NCBI RefSeq assembly: GCF_004000765.1
Contig: NZ_BILW01000036.1
Span: forward strand, 1-64,000
From: Paenibacillus chondroitinus NBRC 15376
GTDB lineage: Bacteria; Bacillota; Bacilli; Paenibacillales; NBRC-103111
Direction: 5' to 3'
DNA: 64,000 bases
In this document: one piece after another, positions 17,415 through 25,050 of the stretch
Layout of the letters: every line of letters begins with the position of its first letter
Numbering within the stretch: the first letter of the stretch is position 1
Notes under the pieces: generated by a model
Seen by the model: the letters and a program-made list of their open reading frames with translations, nothing else
What the model was told of the DNA's origin: nothing
The model's database searches: none
Program-made: the position numbers and the translations under genes

Positions 17415-17931
17415 TAACCTTAAGTACTTGCTTAGCTTCCTCCATTTTTGGGGCATTGACAGGAATGAAAGCAATAAGTCCTTTTCCTTCGAAGCCTTGC
17501 TCCTTCATCCACTTGTTGCCTGAGAGCGGAATTCCATACAGATGCTTTTCGGCAGGCTTGCCCTCTTCCGCAATTTCGATAACACCGTCCGGATAATCTG
17601 AAGGGTTAATCGTCTCGTCCAAAGAAACGAACCCTGCTTGATTGCTTAATGTTTTAAATTGGTCATCCGCCAGGATAAATATGCCGTTTCCGCCTGCCGC
17701 CAATTCAACGATCATTTTTTCCATAGAGAAAATGGGAGAGGTATTCAGCTTAACGGTAGGAGTTTCGCCGATTTTCGATTTCAAAGATGCCTCTAGCTTC
17801 TCGCCTGCATCACTTGGAAATCCATTTTGACCCATGACAAAGATAGAAACATCCGGCTTTGGTCCTCCACAACCCGCAACTATCACCATAAGCGCTGACA
17901 CTAGCATGACCATTAGAAATTTCAATTTCAT
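17401..17931 (-). CDS. Lipoprotein of unknown function
   Basis: The protein has 176 residues, with a cleavable lipoprotein signal ending in IVAGC. The body resembles a small fragment of a solute-binding protein (FVPLDETINP-like region, and a C-terminal IPVNAPKMEEAKQVLKVI helix), but I do not recognise a family. It is too short for a full binding protein. It is transcribed leftward after the Spo0E-like gene, and its 3' end contains the -35 element of the cobalamin operon promoter. Confidence 0.65.
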   Translation of the reverse strand: MKLKFLMVMLVSALMVIVAGCGGPKPDVSIFVMGQNGFPSDAGEKLEASLKSKIGETPTVKLNTSPIFSMEKMIVELAAGGNGIFILADDQFKTLSNQAGFVSLDETINPSDYPDGVIEIAEEGKPAEKHLYGIPLSGNKWMKEQGFEGKGLIAFIPVNAPKMEEAKQVLKVIAQK

Positions 17932-17980
17932 GATGTAAGAGTACCTCCGTATACGAATCTAAATATATCGATAGTCGCGA

Positions 17981-18006
17981 GAAAAGTCGGCTTTCACCGA
18001 CTTTTC
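17981..18006. terminator. Perfect hairpin at the end of the Spo0E-like gene
   Basis: GAAAAGTCGG (17981-17990) and CCGACTTTTC (17997-18006) form a ten-base stem whose right arm is inside the coding end. A clear U-tract is missing, so termination is uncertain. Confidence 0.45.
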
Positions 18007-18260
18007 TTCCAATTATTCATATATTCATTTATTTTGAGATCAAGTATCGTACTGAGTTCCACGACAGATTCGGATGTCATTTCTTCTCCGTCCAGAACCA
18101 TCTGTTCTAATCTGCGTCGCAGAGAATGAATCTCTTCTTCTAATAAGTTTAGGGAGTTACGTTTCTTAGCACGCTTAGTCAACCAACGTTGTTCGAAATC
18201 TTGTTCATTTATTTGCAGATGTTTTCGATAGGTTGATAGTTGGTATTCCATGAAAGCCAT
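17994..18260 (-). CDS. Spo0E-like regulatory protein with N-terminal extension
   Basis: The gene encodes 88 residues. The C-terminal half shows the Spo0E family pattern: a helix EEEIHSLRRRLEQMV, a short turn, then VVELSTILDLKINEY. Members of this family dephosphorylate Spo0A-P through an SQELD motif; here it reads STILD, so activity is uncertain. The basic N-terminal 40 residues are an addition to the usual 50-60 residue form. ATG at 18260 has GGAGGG six bases upstream. The role in sporulation timing is inferred from the family. Confidence 0.65.
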   Translation of the reverse strand: MAFMEYQLSTYRKHLQINEQDFEQRWLTKRAKKRNSLNLLEEEIHSLRRRLEQMVLDGEEMTSESVVELSTILDLKINEYMNNWKKSR

Positions 18261-18327
18261 GCTCATCCCTCCTTACTACAAGAATACCAGTTTTCATGAA
18301 TAATTAACATAGATTTTTCAGATTGAA

Positions 18328-19533
18328 TCACAAATTTCTTAGAAATTTTCCAATTCTCTCTAAAGCTTCATTCAGTTGAGATACACTATAGGCATAAGAG
18401 CAGCGTAAGAAACCTTCCCCGCCTAAGCCGAACACATCTCCCGGTACGGCAGCAACCTTAGCTTCGAATAAAAGCCGCTGGGCAAATTCGTCTGAAGTAA
18501 GTCCTGTGGCAACAACGCTTGGGAACGCATAGAAAGCACCCTGCGGTTCATGACACTCCAGTCCAATATCACGGAACCCTTTGACGACCAGGCGCCTGCG
18601 TTGATTGTAAGACTCTATCATACGGTCTTTCTCTTCCAAACCATTCGTCAAAGCCTCATGTGCAGCTACTTGACCCATCACAGGTGCGCACATCACCGTA
18701 TACTGGTGAATTTTGGTCATAGCGGAGATCAACTCTCGGTGACCGCATGCATATCCCATTCTCCAGCCAGTCATCGCAAATGCTTTGGAGAAGCCGCTGA
18801 CTAGAATCGTCCGATCCTTCATACCTGGAACAGCTGCAAAACTTACATGCTTCTGCCCATAGGTCAATTCCGCATAAATTTCATCCGAAATCACAATAAG
18901 ATCGTTCTCTTCCACAACTTTGGCAATTGGCAGCCAGTCCTCATAAGTCATAATGCCGCCAGTAGGATTGCTTGGATAACATAGAATTAAAATCTTGGAG
19001 CGTGGCGTAATGGCATCACGAAGCGCTTTCTCCGTTAGCTTGAACTGATCCTTCGCAAATGTTTCGATTCCGACTGGAACGCCGCCGCTAATACTCGTAA
19101 TAGGTGAATAAGAGATATAGCAAGGTTCTGGAATCAGAATCTCATCCCCCGGCGTAATCAAAGCACGCAGTGCCAAATCAATGGCCTCACTGCCTCCGAC
19201 AGTCACAAGGACTTCATTCGACGGCTCATATTTCACTTTAAAGGATGTGTGCAAATAGTCCGCAATCGCTTCGCGAAGCTCAGGAATCCCTGAGTTTGGC
19301 GTATATTTCGTTCTGCCGCGCTCCAAAGAATAAACGGCTGCTTCACGAACGTGCCAAGGGGTTGAGAAATCCGGCTCCCCCACACCAAGGGAAATAATAT
19401 CATCCTTGCTGTTGCTTACTAGATCAAAAAATTTCCGAATACCTGAAGGCTTCATTTCACGTACGGCAGGAGCAAGGTAGCCCTGCATCGATTTCACTTT
19501 GTTCGGCTCTACGATTGTCTCATTTTTGATCAT
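18328..19533 (-). CDS. alaT: Class I aminotransferase, AlaT/YugH-like
   Basis: This 401-residue PLP aminotransferase has LGVGEPDFSTP, KYTPNSGIPELREAI, YPSNPTGG and the PLP lysine in SGFSKAFAMTGWR (K250). It is close in pattern to YugH/AlaT, the alanine aminotransferase of Bacillus, and to PatA. The upstream Lrp/AsnC-type gene 15 bases away matches the Bacillus yugG-yugH arrangement, which supports the AlaT assignment. Confidence 0.82.
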   Translation of the reverse strand: MIKNETIVEPNKVKSMQGYLAPAVREMKPSGIRKFFDLVSNSKDDIISLGVGEPDFSTPWHVREAAVYSLERGRTKYTPNSGIPELREAIADYLHTSFKVKYEPSNEVLVTVGGSEAIDLALRALITPGDEILIPEPCYISYSPITSISGGVPVGIETFAKDQFKLTEKALRDAITPRSKILILCYPSNPTGGIMTYEDWLPIAKVVEENDLIVISDEIYAELTYGQKHVSFAAVPGMKDRTILVSGFSKAFAMTGWRMGYACGHRELISAMTKIHQYTVMCAPVMGQVAAHEALTNGLEEKDRMIESYNQRRRLVVKGFRDIGLECHEPQGAFYAFPSVVATGLTSDEFAQRLLFEAKVAAVPGDVFGLGGEGFLRCSYAYSVSQLNEALERIGKFLRNL

Positions 19534-19548
19534 GGCTTTACCTCTTCC

Positions 19549-20040
19549 TTACGGAGAGACAAGCATCCGATGATCATCAGCCTGATCCTCGAAAATGATG
19601 CCGTCTTGTTTGTATTTTTTCAAGATAAAATTCGTTTTGGTTGAAAGCACGCGATCAATTGGCGATAGCTTGTTAGAAACAAAAGAAGCGACTTGTTTAA
19701 GCGAATGGCCTTCAACCTCTACAAGTAAATCATAAGCCCCAGACATGAGATAAACAGATTTGACCTCTGGATATAAATAGATCCGTTCCGCAATAGCGTC
19801 GAACCCGCGTCCGCGTTCAGGCGTAATTTGCACTTCAATCAGGGCGGTAACCTTTTCGTCATCTACCTTGCTCCAGTTAACAACTGTCGCGTACTTGACG
19901 ATGACCTTATCCGCTTCCATCTCGCTTATCGCTCGCGCCACCTCGTCCTCCGCCGTTCCTAACATTGTGGCGATGAGTTCCGCACTCCGGCGGGCGTCTT
20001 CTTTCAGTAATTCGAGAATTTTAAGCTTCAAAGCATCCAT
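19549..20040 (-). CDS. alaR: Lrp/AsnC-family regulator, AlaR/YugG-like
   Basis: This 163-residue protein has an N-terminal helix-turn-helix (about 1-55, with RRSAELIATMLGTAEDEVARAI) and a C-terminal RAM ligand-binding domain (about 65-140). Lrp-family proteins bind amino acids and form octamers on DNA. It is encoded immediately before the aminotransferase gene and probably regulates that operon, as YugG/AlaR does for YugH/AlaT in Bacillus. Confidence 0.85.
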   Translation of the reverse strand: MDALKLKILELLKEDARRSAELIATMLGTAEDEVARAISEMEADKVIVKYATVVNWSKVDDEKVTALIEVQITPERGRGFDAIAERIYLYPEVKSVYLMSGAYDLLVEVEGHSLKQVASFVSNKLSPIDRVLSTKTNFILKKYKQDGIIFEDQADDHRMLVSP

Positions 20041-20175
20041 GGTTAACCAACCTTTCTGTGATCGTATTCATTCATCCTTTAATCTTACAATGAATTGCTG
20101 TCCTAATTCAATTACTCCGCTCATCAAATTTTCAGATAATTTGTGTATAAATGAATTTTCCTGCATGAGAATAAC

Positions 20176-20203
20176 AAAAAGCCGCCTGATCCAGGCAGCT
20201 TTT
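20176..20203 (-). terminator. Terminator of the GNAT-like gene
   Basis: AAAAGC-c-GCCTG pairs with CAGGC-a-GCTTTT around the loop at 20189-20191, followed on the minus strand by a U-run. It lies 16 bases after the stop at 20219. Confidence 0.8.
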
Positions 20204-20218
20204 ATTTATACAACCCGT

Positions 20219-20488
20219 TTAGATGCCAGCTTTCAGCAATTTAGCAACGGTATGTTCAATTTCTCGGTGTTCATACGTAGGGCGCACATGGATACTTGGT
20301 TCCCCAGCCATACAGCCAATCCCGACAAGCGTATTTTCGTCATACACAGAAATCACATTCTGAGACTCCAGCTGATTCCAGTCCACTTGGTTCTGAGCAC
20401 CGGTTGTTATGCATTCATTTGTATATGACTGTATAAAATCATGAAGTTGATCATTTTGGGGATGTCCATTAATATAGGCTAATTTCAA
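20219..20488 (-). CDS. Small GNAT-like protein
   Basis: The protein has 89 residues from a TTG at 20488 with GAGGTGG upstream. LVGIGCMAGEPSIHVRPTYEHREIEHTVAKLL looks like the central strands and helix of a GNAT acetyltransferase, but the protein is about half the usual length and the acetyl-CoA loop (Q/R-x-x-G-x-G/A) is not seen. It may be a non-catalytic remnant or a binding domain. A longer frame starting at 20539 would begin upstream of the predicted transcription start and is rejected. Confidence 0.6.
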   Translation of the reverse strand: MKLAYINGHPQNDQLHDFIQSYTNECITTGAQNQVDWNQLESQNVISVYDENTLVGIGCMAGEPSIHVRPTYEHREIEHTVAKLLKAGI

Positions 20489-20528
20489 GCTAAATCCACC
20501 TCTCTGCAATCGCTTTGCTACTTCTATA

Positions 20529-20557
20529 ATTATACTCAATCATGAATTTTTATTCAA
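20529..20557 (-). promoter_or_regulatory. Predicted sigma-A promoter of the GNAT-like gene
   Basis: TTGAAT (20557-20552), a 17-base spacer and a perfect TATAAT (20534-20529) are present. The expected start near 20522 leaves a 34-base leader with ribosome site before TTG at 20488. Confidence 0.7.
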
Positions 20558-20575
20558 TATTTTTTCGCGATTTAC

Positions 20576-20617
20576 AAAAAAAATACGACTTCTGGACATT
20601 TTAATCCAGCAGCCGTA
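20576..20617 (-). terminator. Terminator of cysK
   Basis: On the minus strand TACGGCTGCTGG (20617-20606) pairs with CCAGAAGTCGTA (20595-20584), followed by eight U residues. It begins 20 bases after the cysK stop. Confidence 0.85.
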
Positions 20618-20636
20618 CTCATCGCCTATTTTTTAA

Positions 20637-21560
20637 TCAAAATAGATCCATACTTAAATATCGTTCACCGGTATCCGGCGCGATACAAAGCACCCTTTTC
20701 CCCGCTCCAAGCTTGCGGGCGACCTGCAGTCCCGTCCAAACCGAAGCACCGGCGGATGGTCCTACGAGGATGCCTTCTTTACTAGCTAAGTCTTTCATCG
20801 TACCGATTGCGTCCTCATCTGTCACTTGAACAATCTGATCATATATGCTCGTATTCAAAATAGACGGTACAAAGCCCGGGCTCGTGCCAACCAGCTTATG
20901 AGGTCCTGGGTTTCCTCCGGATAAAACAGGAGATCCCTTCGGCTCCACGACATAAATCTGGATGTCCGGCAGCTTCTCGCGGAGCACCTCGCCCGTTCCG
21001 GTGATAGTTCCTCCGGTGCCTGAAGTTGCAACGAAAGCGTCCAAACGCCCTTCCATCTGCTCCAAAATCTCCGGAGCTGTCGTAACCCGGTGAATGCTCG
21101 GATTCGCCGGATTCTCGAACTGCTGAGGGATGTAGCTGTTCGGGATTTGATCCCTCAGCTCCTGTGCTTTGGCGATAGCTCCTGGCATCCGCAGCGCGGC
21201 AGGAGTCAGGACGACCTCTGCGCCATAGGCCTTGAGCAGGTTAATCCGTTCCTTCGACATATTATCCGGCATGATGAGAATAGCTTTGTATCCTTTGGCC
21301 GCAGCATTCATCGCGAGGCCTATGCCTGTATTGCCGCTCGTCGGTTCGATGATCGTGGCGCCCGGGCTAAGAAGCCCATTTTTCTCCGCCTGCTCGATTA
21401 AATTAAAAGCCGCCCGATCCTTTACACTGCCGCTTGGATTAAAATATTCAAGTTTGACATACAACTCTGCATCGTCAGGCTCCACCAACCGTTGAATTCG
21501 GACAGCCGGTGTATCGCCAATCAGCTCTGTGATGCTGTTCACCATTTTTTTATGTGTCAA
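20637..21560 (-). CDS. cysK: Cysteine synthase (O-acetylserine sulfhydrylase)
   Basis: This 307-residue PLP enzyme replaces the acetate of O-acetylserine with sulfide. The PLP lysine is K47 in SGSVKDRA, followed by EPTSGNTGIGLA and TSGTGGTITG. The start is TTG at 21560, eight bases after AGGAGG; ATG at 21545 is an alternative. It is monocistronic with its own terminator. CysM or cystathionine synthase cannot be excluded by eye, but the SGNTGIGLA block and length fit CysK. Confidence 0.9.
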   Translation of the reverse strand: MTHKKMVNSITELIGDTPAVRIQRLVEPDDAELYVKLEYFNPSGSVKDRAAFNLIEQAEKNGLLSPGATIIEPTSGNTGIGLAMNAAAKGYKAILIMPDNMSKERINLLKAYGAEVVLTPAALRMPGAIAKAQELRDQIPNSYIPQQFENPANPSIHRVTTAPEILEQMEGRLDAFVATSGTGGTITGTGEVLREKLPDIQIYVVEPKGSPVLSGGNPGPHKLVGTSPGFVPSILNTSIYDQIVQVTDEDAIGTMKDLASKEGILVGPSAGASVWTGLQVARKLGAGKRVLCIAPDTGERYLSMDLF

Positions 21561-21625
21561 GGGTTGCCCCTCCTCCTCCCATTAACCAACACTATCCACA
21601 TTTTTATCGGGAAGCCCCAGAGATG

Positions 21626-22939
21626 TCAAGTTTTAATTACAGATAACTGCTTTTTCATAAAATACCAGCTAAAAAGGGGAGAACTGCCGATGATTAATAA
21701 AAGCACATTAATGACAAGTGGCGCCTTGCTCCACGAAATCACACAAATAAACAGCAGCACCCCGGAGACCCTGCCAACATTTAAAGCAAGCTCACGAAGC
21801 ACGATATACTCCTCTCTTTGCCTGGCGCTTTCCTCTGTCGAACCAATCAAATCAAATACGGCCGATACCATCGGTACGGAATACATAGGAAAGAAAAGCG
21901 CTGACCCCAATCCGAAAAGAAGTAAAGTGCTGTAACCCATTTTCCAGAAAAAAGGAAGAATTATCGCTACCACCATAGCTGCGCCGATAAACATGCTCAC
22001 CTTCCGGAACTTCGGCTTGATAAACCGGCCTGCCGCCCAGAAGCTAACTAAAGAAACCGCAGAAGTAATCAACACAAAATTCCCCAGACTCGCTTCACTT
22101 GATGTAGAAATATAAACAAGCAGAGCGATCATGAAACCGAAGACGCCTTCTCTAACCCCCTGAAAAACCAAGGCCAAACTGACACGCTTCCAAGGCGTTT
22201 CCGCTTTCCTAAGGCTTCGAATAGGAAACATCCATTCGTAAGTACCTTGTACTTTTCTCTTTTTCAGAAAAAAGCTAATCACTACGCCAAGCAGAAAGAT
22301 GCCAAGCGAAATGGAAAAGATTAATCGATATCCTTTGATATCGCCCAAATTCACAATCAATAAACCTGATATCCATGGCGCAATGATGCCCGCTCCAGCT
22401 CCCAGCAAGCCCACCGATCCGTTAAACCGATCTCGATTGCCAGGGTCCGTTACTTCGAAATAAACAACGTTAAAGGCAACCCAGAACAGCCCTGCAGAAA
22501 TTCCTTGCACGATGCCCAGCCATACAAAATATTGAAAACTGTTCGCTCCCAGCCACAGAACCAGCATATAAAATACGGCAGAAATAGCTACGCCGATGCG
22601 CAAACAGTTCATTTTATTATGTTCCTTCACCCATTTCCCTGCCAACCAGAAAGTGATGGCCATCGTCAAATGAGTCGCTAACGTGAACCAACCAATTAGC
22701 GTGAAGTCATTTTTAGCTTTCCACAAATAGACGCCGACAAAAGTTCCCGACAGCGCGTTTGCGCTCCCAAATAGCGTATGAACGATAATCAGAAGAATCG
22801 CTTGTGAATCTAATCGCCCTTTTGGGGCCGAGTTGTTGGGCTGAGCAGGTTGTTGATCGCGCTCTTCGAAATAATTGCCCTTCTGTCGTTCTTTCCCTTT
22901 ACCTGGATGCATTCGCTGCATACTCTGATCATTGTGCAT
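21626..22939 (-). CDS. MFS transporter of unknown substrate
   Basis: This 437-residue protein has about 12 hydrophobic helices after a polar N-terminal tail of some 45 residues rich in Lys, Gln and Pro. The motif-A-like loop between helices 2 and 3 is LAGKWVKEHNKMNCLRIG. The substrate cannot be inferred. It is 120 bases downstream of the zinc-ribbon gene, whose terminator at 23025-23054 separates the two transcripts. Confidence 0.78.
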   Translation of the reverse strand: MHNDQSMQRMHPGKGKERQKGNYFEERDQQPAQPNNSAPKGRLDSQAILLIIVHTLFGSANALSGTFVGVYLWKAKNDFTLIGWFTLATHLTMAITFWLAGKWVKEHNKMNCLRIGVAISAVFYMLVLWLGANSFQYFVWLGIVQGISAGLFWVAFNVVYFEVTDPGNRDRFNGSVGLLGAGAGIIAPWISGLLIVNLGDIKGYRLIFSISLGIFLLGVVISFFLKKRKVQGTYEWMFPIRSLRKAETPWKRVSLALVFQGVREGVFGFMIALLVYISTSSEASLGNFVLITSAVSLVSFWAAGRFIKPKFRKVSMFIGAAMVVAIILPFFWKMGYSTLLLFGLGSALFFPMYSVPMVSAVFDLIGSTEESARQREEYIVLRELALNVGRVSGVLLFICVISWSKAPLVINVLLLIIGSSPLFSWYFMKKQLSVIKT

Positions 22940-23024
22940 AAATGATTCCTCACCTTTCCCCGCGGAAACGAAATAGTTCTAGTTAAACTTCCCCATTCGG
23001 GTGAAAATATGAGGTATTCCATAT

Positions 23025-23054
23025 AAAAAAACCGAATCCACGAGGACTCGGTTT
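23025..23054 (-). terminator. Terminator after the zinc-ribbon gene
   Basis: AAACCGAATCC (23029-23039) pairs with GGACTCGGTTT (23044-23054), with six A on the plus strand giving a minus-strand U-run. It lies five bases past the stop at 23060. Confidence 0.85.
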
Positions 23055-23059
23055 CCTTT

Positions 23060-23560
23060 TTACTCCGATTTAATGCGTTCAACCATCAATAGTCGATCTG
23101 TATCGGACAACACTTTCTCAACTTTAAAACAGGACGGGCACACATATACATTCATCGTGAACGGCGCCGTCAGGAACGCGCTGCCGAGCGTTTTTGGAAT
23201 GGTTGGCGTGAAGTAAGTTTCGTTTACAACTTCATTTCCGGCCAGCAGAAGCAGTTCATGACAGTTCGAGCACTCCGGCGCTTCTTCCTGCTCGTCTGTG
23301 ATATGCTGTACCTTTTCCCCATATTTATCGAGCGGTTCATCCGAGTCATCCCATGCCAAAGACAAATCCTCGTCCGCATCCGGGAACTCCTGATCTTGAA
23401 AACGAAGCGGTTGACCCGTTAATTTCACTTTCAAATCAATACTGCGGTAATCCTTCAACTCGTTGAAACAATGCGGACATTCATCCTCCGGTCCAATCTC
23501 AGGATCCCAAACAATCTCTGTTTGACACCAAGGACAAACAACTTCTTCATTCGCACTCAT
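23060..23560 (-). CDS. Zinc-ribbon protein of unknown function
   Basis: The protein has 166 residues with two pairs of cysteine knuckles: CPWC and CPHC near the N-terminus (about 9-31), then CSNC and CPSC near 95 and 140. Between them is an acidic stretch (DADEDLSLAWDDSDEP). Two zinc ribbons are likely but no enzymatic motif is seen. ATG at 23560 has GGAGG eight bases upstream. It is the last gene of the short group with the 27-residue peptide and the DUF350 protein. Confidence 0.7.
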   Translation of the reverse strand: MSANEEVVCPWCQTEIVWDPEIGPEDECPHCFNELKDYRSIDLKVKLTGQPLRFQDQEFPDADEDLSLAWDDSDEPLDKYGEKVQHITDEQEEAPECSNCHELLLLAGNEVVNETYFTPTIPKTLGSAFLTAPFTMNVYVCPSCFKVEKVLSDTDRLLMVERIKSE

Positions 23561-23584
23561 GACGTAATCCTCCATCTATTGCAC

Positions 23585-23668
23585 TCAAGCAAATTTCATT
23601 AAATAATAAATCCCTGCCGCCATAAACACAAATGCGATAGCAAACAAGGTGCCCCACAGGTATTTCAT
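23585..23668 (-). CDS. 27-residue single-pass membrane peptide
   Basis: ATG at 23668 has a perfect GGAGG seven bases upstream and opens 27 codons to TGA. The product starts MKYLWGTLFAIAF and has one continuous hydrophobic helix of about 20 residues, ending YYLMKFA with Lys near both ends. It lies between the DUF350 gene (28 bases) and the zinc-ribbon gene (24 bases) and is probably co-transcribed. A small membrane protein acting with DUF350 or PspA is an inference. Confidence 0.7.
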   Translation of the reverse strand: MKYLWGTLFAIAFVFMAAGIYYLMKFA

Positions 23669-23696
23669 GTTCAAGCCTCCAAGACTATGTATGATT

Positions 23697-24116
23697 CTAG
23701 GTTACGCATGCGCCTACTACGTAAGATAGGGAGACAGATAGCGTCAAGGACAAGAACCCTACAGCGCGGTTATCTTTTTTGATTTCTTCATCAATTTTAA
23801 AATATGGCGTTAAGAACTCAAAAATGAAGTAGGCTGCCAGCAACAGTAAGAATCCGTAGCCTGCCCAAATGAGAGAGTGAATCATCGTGTCATTATTCAA
23901 AATGGAAAACCGGAACAAGTTACAAATCCCAAAAATTTTCCCGCCTGTCGCCATTGCCACAGAGAGATTGCCCTTTTTGATCTCTGCCCAGTCATCATAC
24001 TTCGTGACCATTTCGAAAATTGTTAAAAATACCACAAGCGCAATGACAGCTACTGCAAAAAATGCAAGCGTCGATAAATACGGATTACTCAGCAACACAT
24101 CCACCTCTTCATTCAT
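23697..24116 (-). CDS. DUF350 membrane protein (YjfL-like)
   Basis: The protein has 139 residues with four transmembrane helices and the DUF350 signatures YDDWAEIKKGNLSVAMATGGKIFGI and a second, similar EEIKKDNRAVG repeat after helix 3. The family is often encoded beside PspA-like genes, for example the E. coli yjf cluster, and it is here too. The function is unknown; a role in envelope stress is inferred from context. The hairpin at 24185-24209 separates it from pspA. Confidence 0.83.
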   Translation of the reverse strand: MNEEVDVLLSNPYLSTLAFFAVAVIALVVFLTIFEMVTKYDDWAEIKKGNLSVAMATGGKIFGICNLFRFSILNNDTMIHSLIWAGYGFLLLLAAYFIFEFLTPYFKIDEEIKKDNRAVGFLSLTLSVSLSYVVGACVT

Positions 24117-24184
24117 ATCGTCTCCTGCCTTCCTTCCACGTAGAGAGTTTAAACGTTGATTTAAAAATCCCTATATACGGTAGA

Positions 24185-24209
24185 AGAGACTGAGTTTGGC
24201 TCAGTCTCT
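24185..24209 (-). terminator. Hairpin between pspA and the DUF350 gene
   Basis: AGAGACTGAG (24185-24194) is fully complementary to CTCAGTCTCT (24200-24209). On the minus strand it follows the pspA stop by 22 bases. The T-tract is weak, so partial read-through into the DUF350 gene is possible. Confidence 0.65.
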
Positions 24210-24231
24210 CGCAGGTACTATTAGTATATCA

Positions 24232-24912
24232 TTAAGATTGTTTTTTTTCAGCAAGCTTTGCTTTCATAGCGGCCAATTCATCATCGATGCCACTTTTACT
24301 TGCGCCAAGTCCTTCGAGCTCATCATCCAGGCTGCGGTTTTTGGCACGAATCTCGCCGCTTGCTTGCGCTTCAGCTTCCATTTGAAGGACTTTCTCGCTC
24401 ATGCGGTCAAAGCCTTTGGCTGCGTTGTCTGTACCGAATCCGGACATTGCTTGATTGATTTGTTTTTGCGCTTTGGCTGTTTCAGCACGGGCAATCAGCA
24501 AATCTTTTTTGTTTTTCATTTTGTTGAACTCGTCTTTCATCTCCGTCAACTGGCCGCGAAGCTGATCCGCATTTGTTTTGGCAAGATCATATTGACGCTT
24601 CAACTCATCGAAACGAACTTGCTGCTCTTTCTTATCTTCAAGCGCGCGGCGGGCCAAATCTTCATTGCCGGCTTCAAGAGCTCTCATCGCTTGCTCTGTA
24701 CGTTTGGTAACCATTTCTTCTGCTTCTTCGAACTGAAGCTTGAATTTCTTCTCAATCGCGATTTGCTTAGCTACTGCGGATTCTGCCTCCAAAATGTCTT
24801 CTTCCATGTCACGCAAAAACTGATTTAACATTTTGACAGGGTCTTCTGCTTTGTCCAGCAAATCATTGATCGAAGCCATTGTCATATCACGTAATCTTTT
24901 AAAAATACCCAT
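24232..24912 (-). CDS. pspA: Phage shock protein A (PspA/IM30)
   Basis: The protein has 226 residues, starting MGIFKRLRDMTMASINDLLDKAEDPVKML, the conserved amphipathic membrane-binding region, followed by long charged coiled-coil helices (about 25-200). PspA assembles on damaged membranes and keeps the envelope tight. A sigma-W-type promoter lies about 80 bases upstream, as for the Bacillus pspA gene. ATG at 24912 has AGGAGG upstream. Confidence 0.92.
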   Translation of the reverse strand: MGIFKRLRDMTMASINDLLDKAEDPVKMLNQFLRDMEEDILEAESAVAKQIAIEKKFKLQFEEAEEMVTKRTEQAMRALEAGNEDLARRALEDKKEQQVRFDELKRQYDLAKTNADQLRGQLTEMKDEFNKMKNKKDLLIARAETAKAQKQINQAMSGFGTDNAAKGFDRMSEKVLQMEAEAQASGEIRAKNRSLDDELEGLGASKSGIDDELAAMKAKLAEKKQS

Positions 24913-25000
24913 TTTGAATTCCTCCTAAGGTTATTCCTTATTTATTTTATAATTGGTATTGCGTTTTGTTTTCTAATCACCGGTGCTTACACACATTAAA

Positions 25001-25026
25001 TACGCAGTCCCAAAGAATGAGTTTCA
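25001..25026 (-). promoter_or_regulatory. Sigma-W-type (ECF) promoter of pspA
   Basis: On the minus strand TGAAAC (25026-25021) is followed after exactly 16 bases by CGTA (25004-25001) and then TTTAAT. This matches the known Bacillus sigma-W consensus, and pspA is a known sigma-W target there. Confidence 0.78.
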
Positions 25027-25050
25027 AAAAGTTGAAAATATTTTTAAAAG

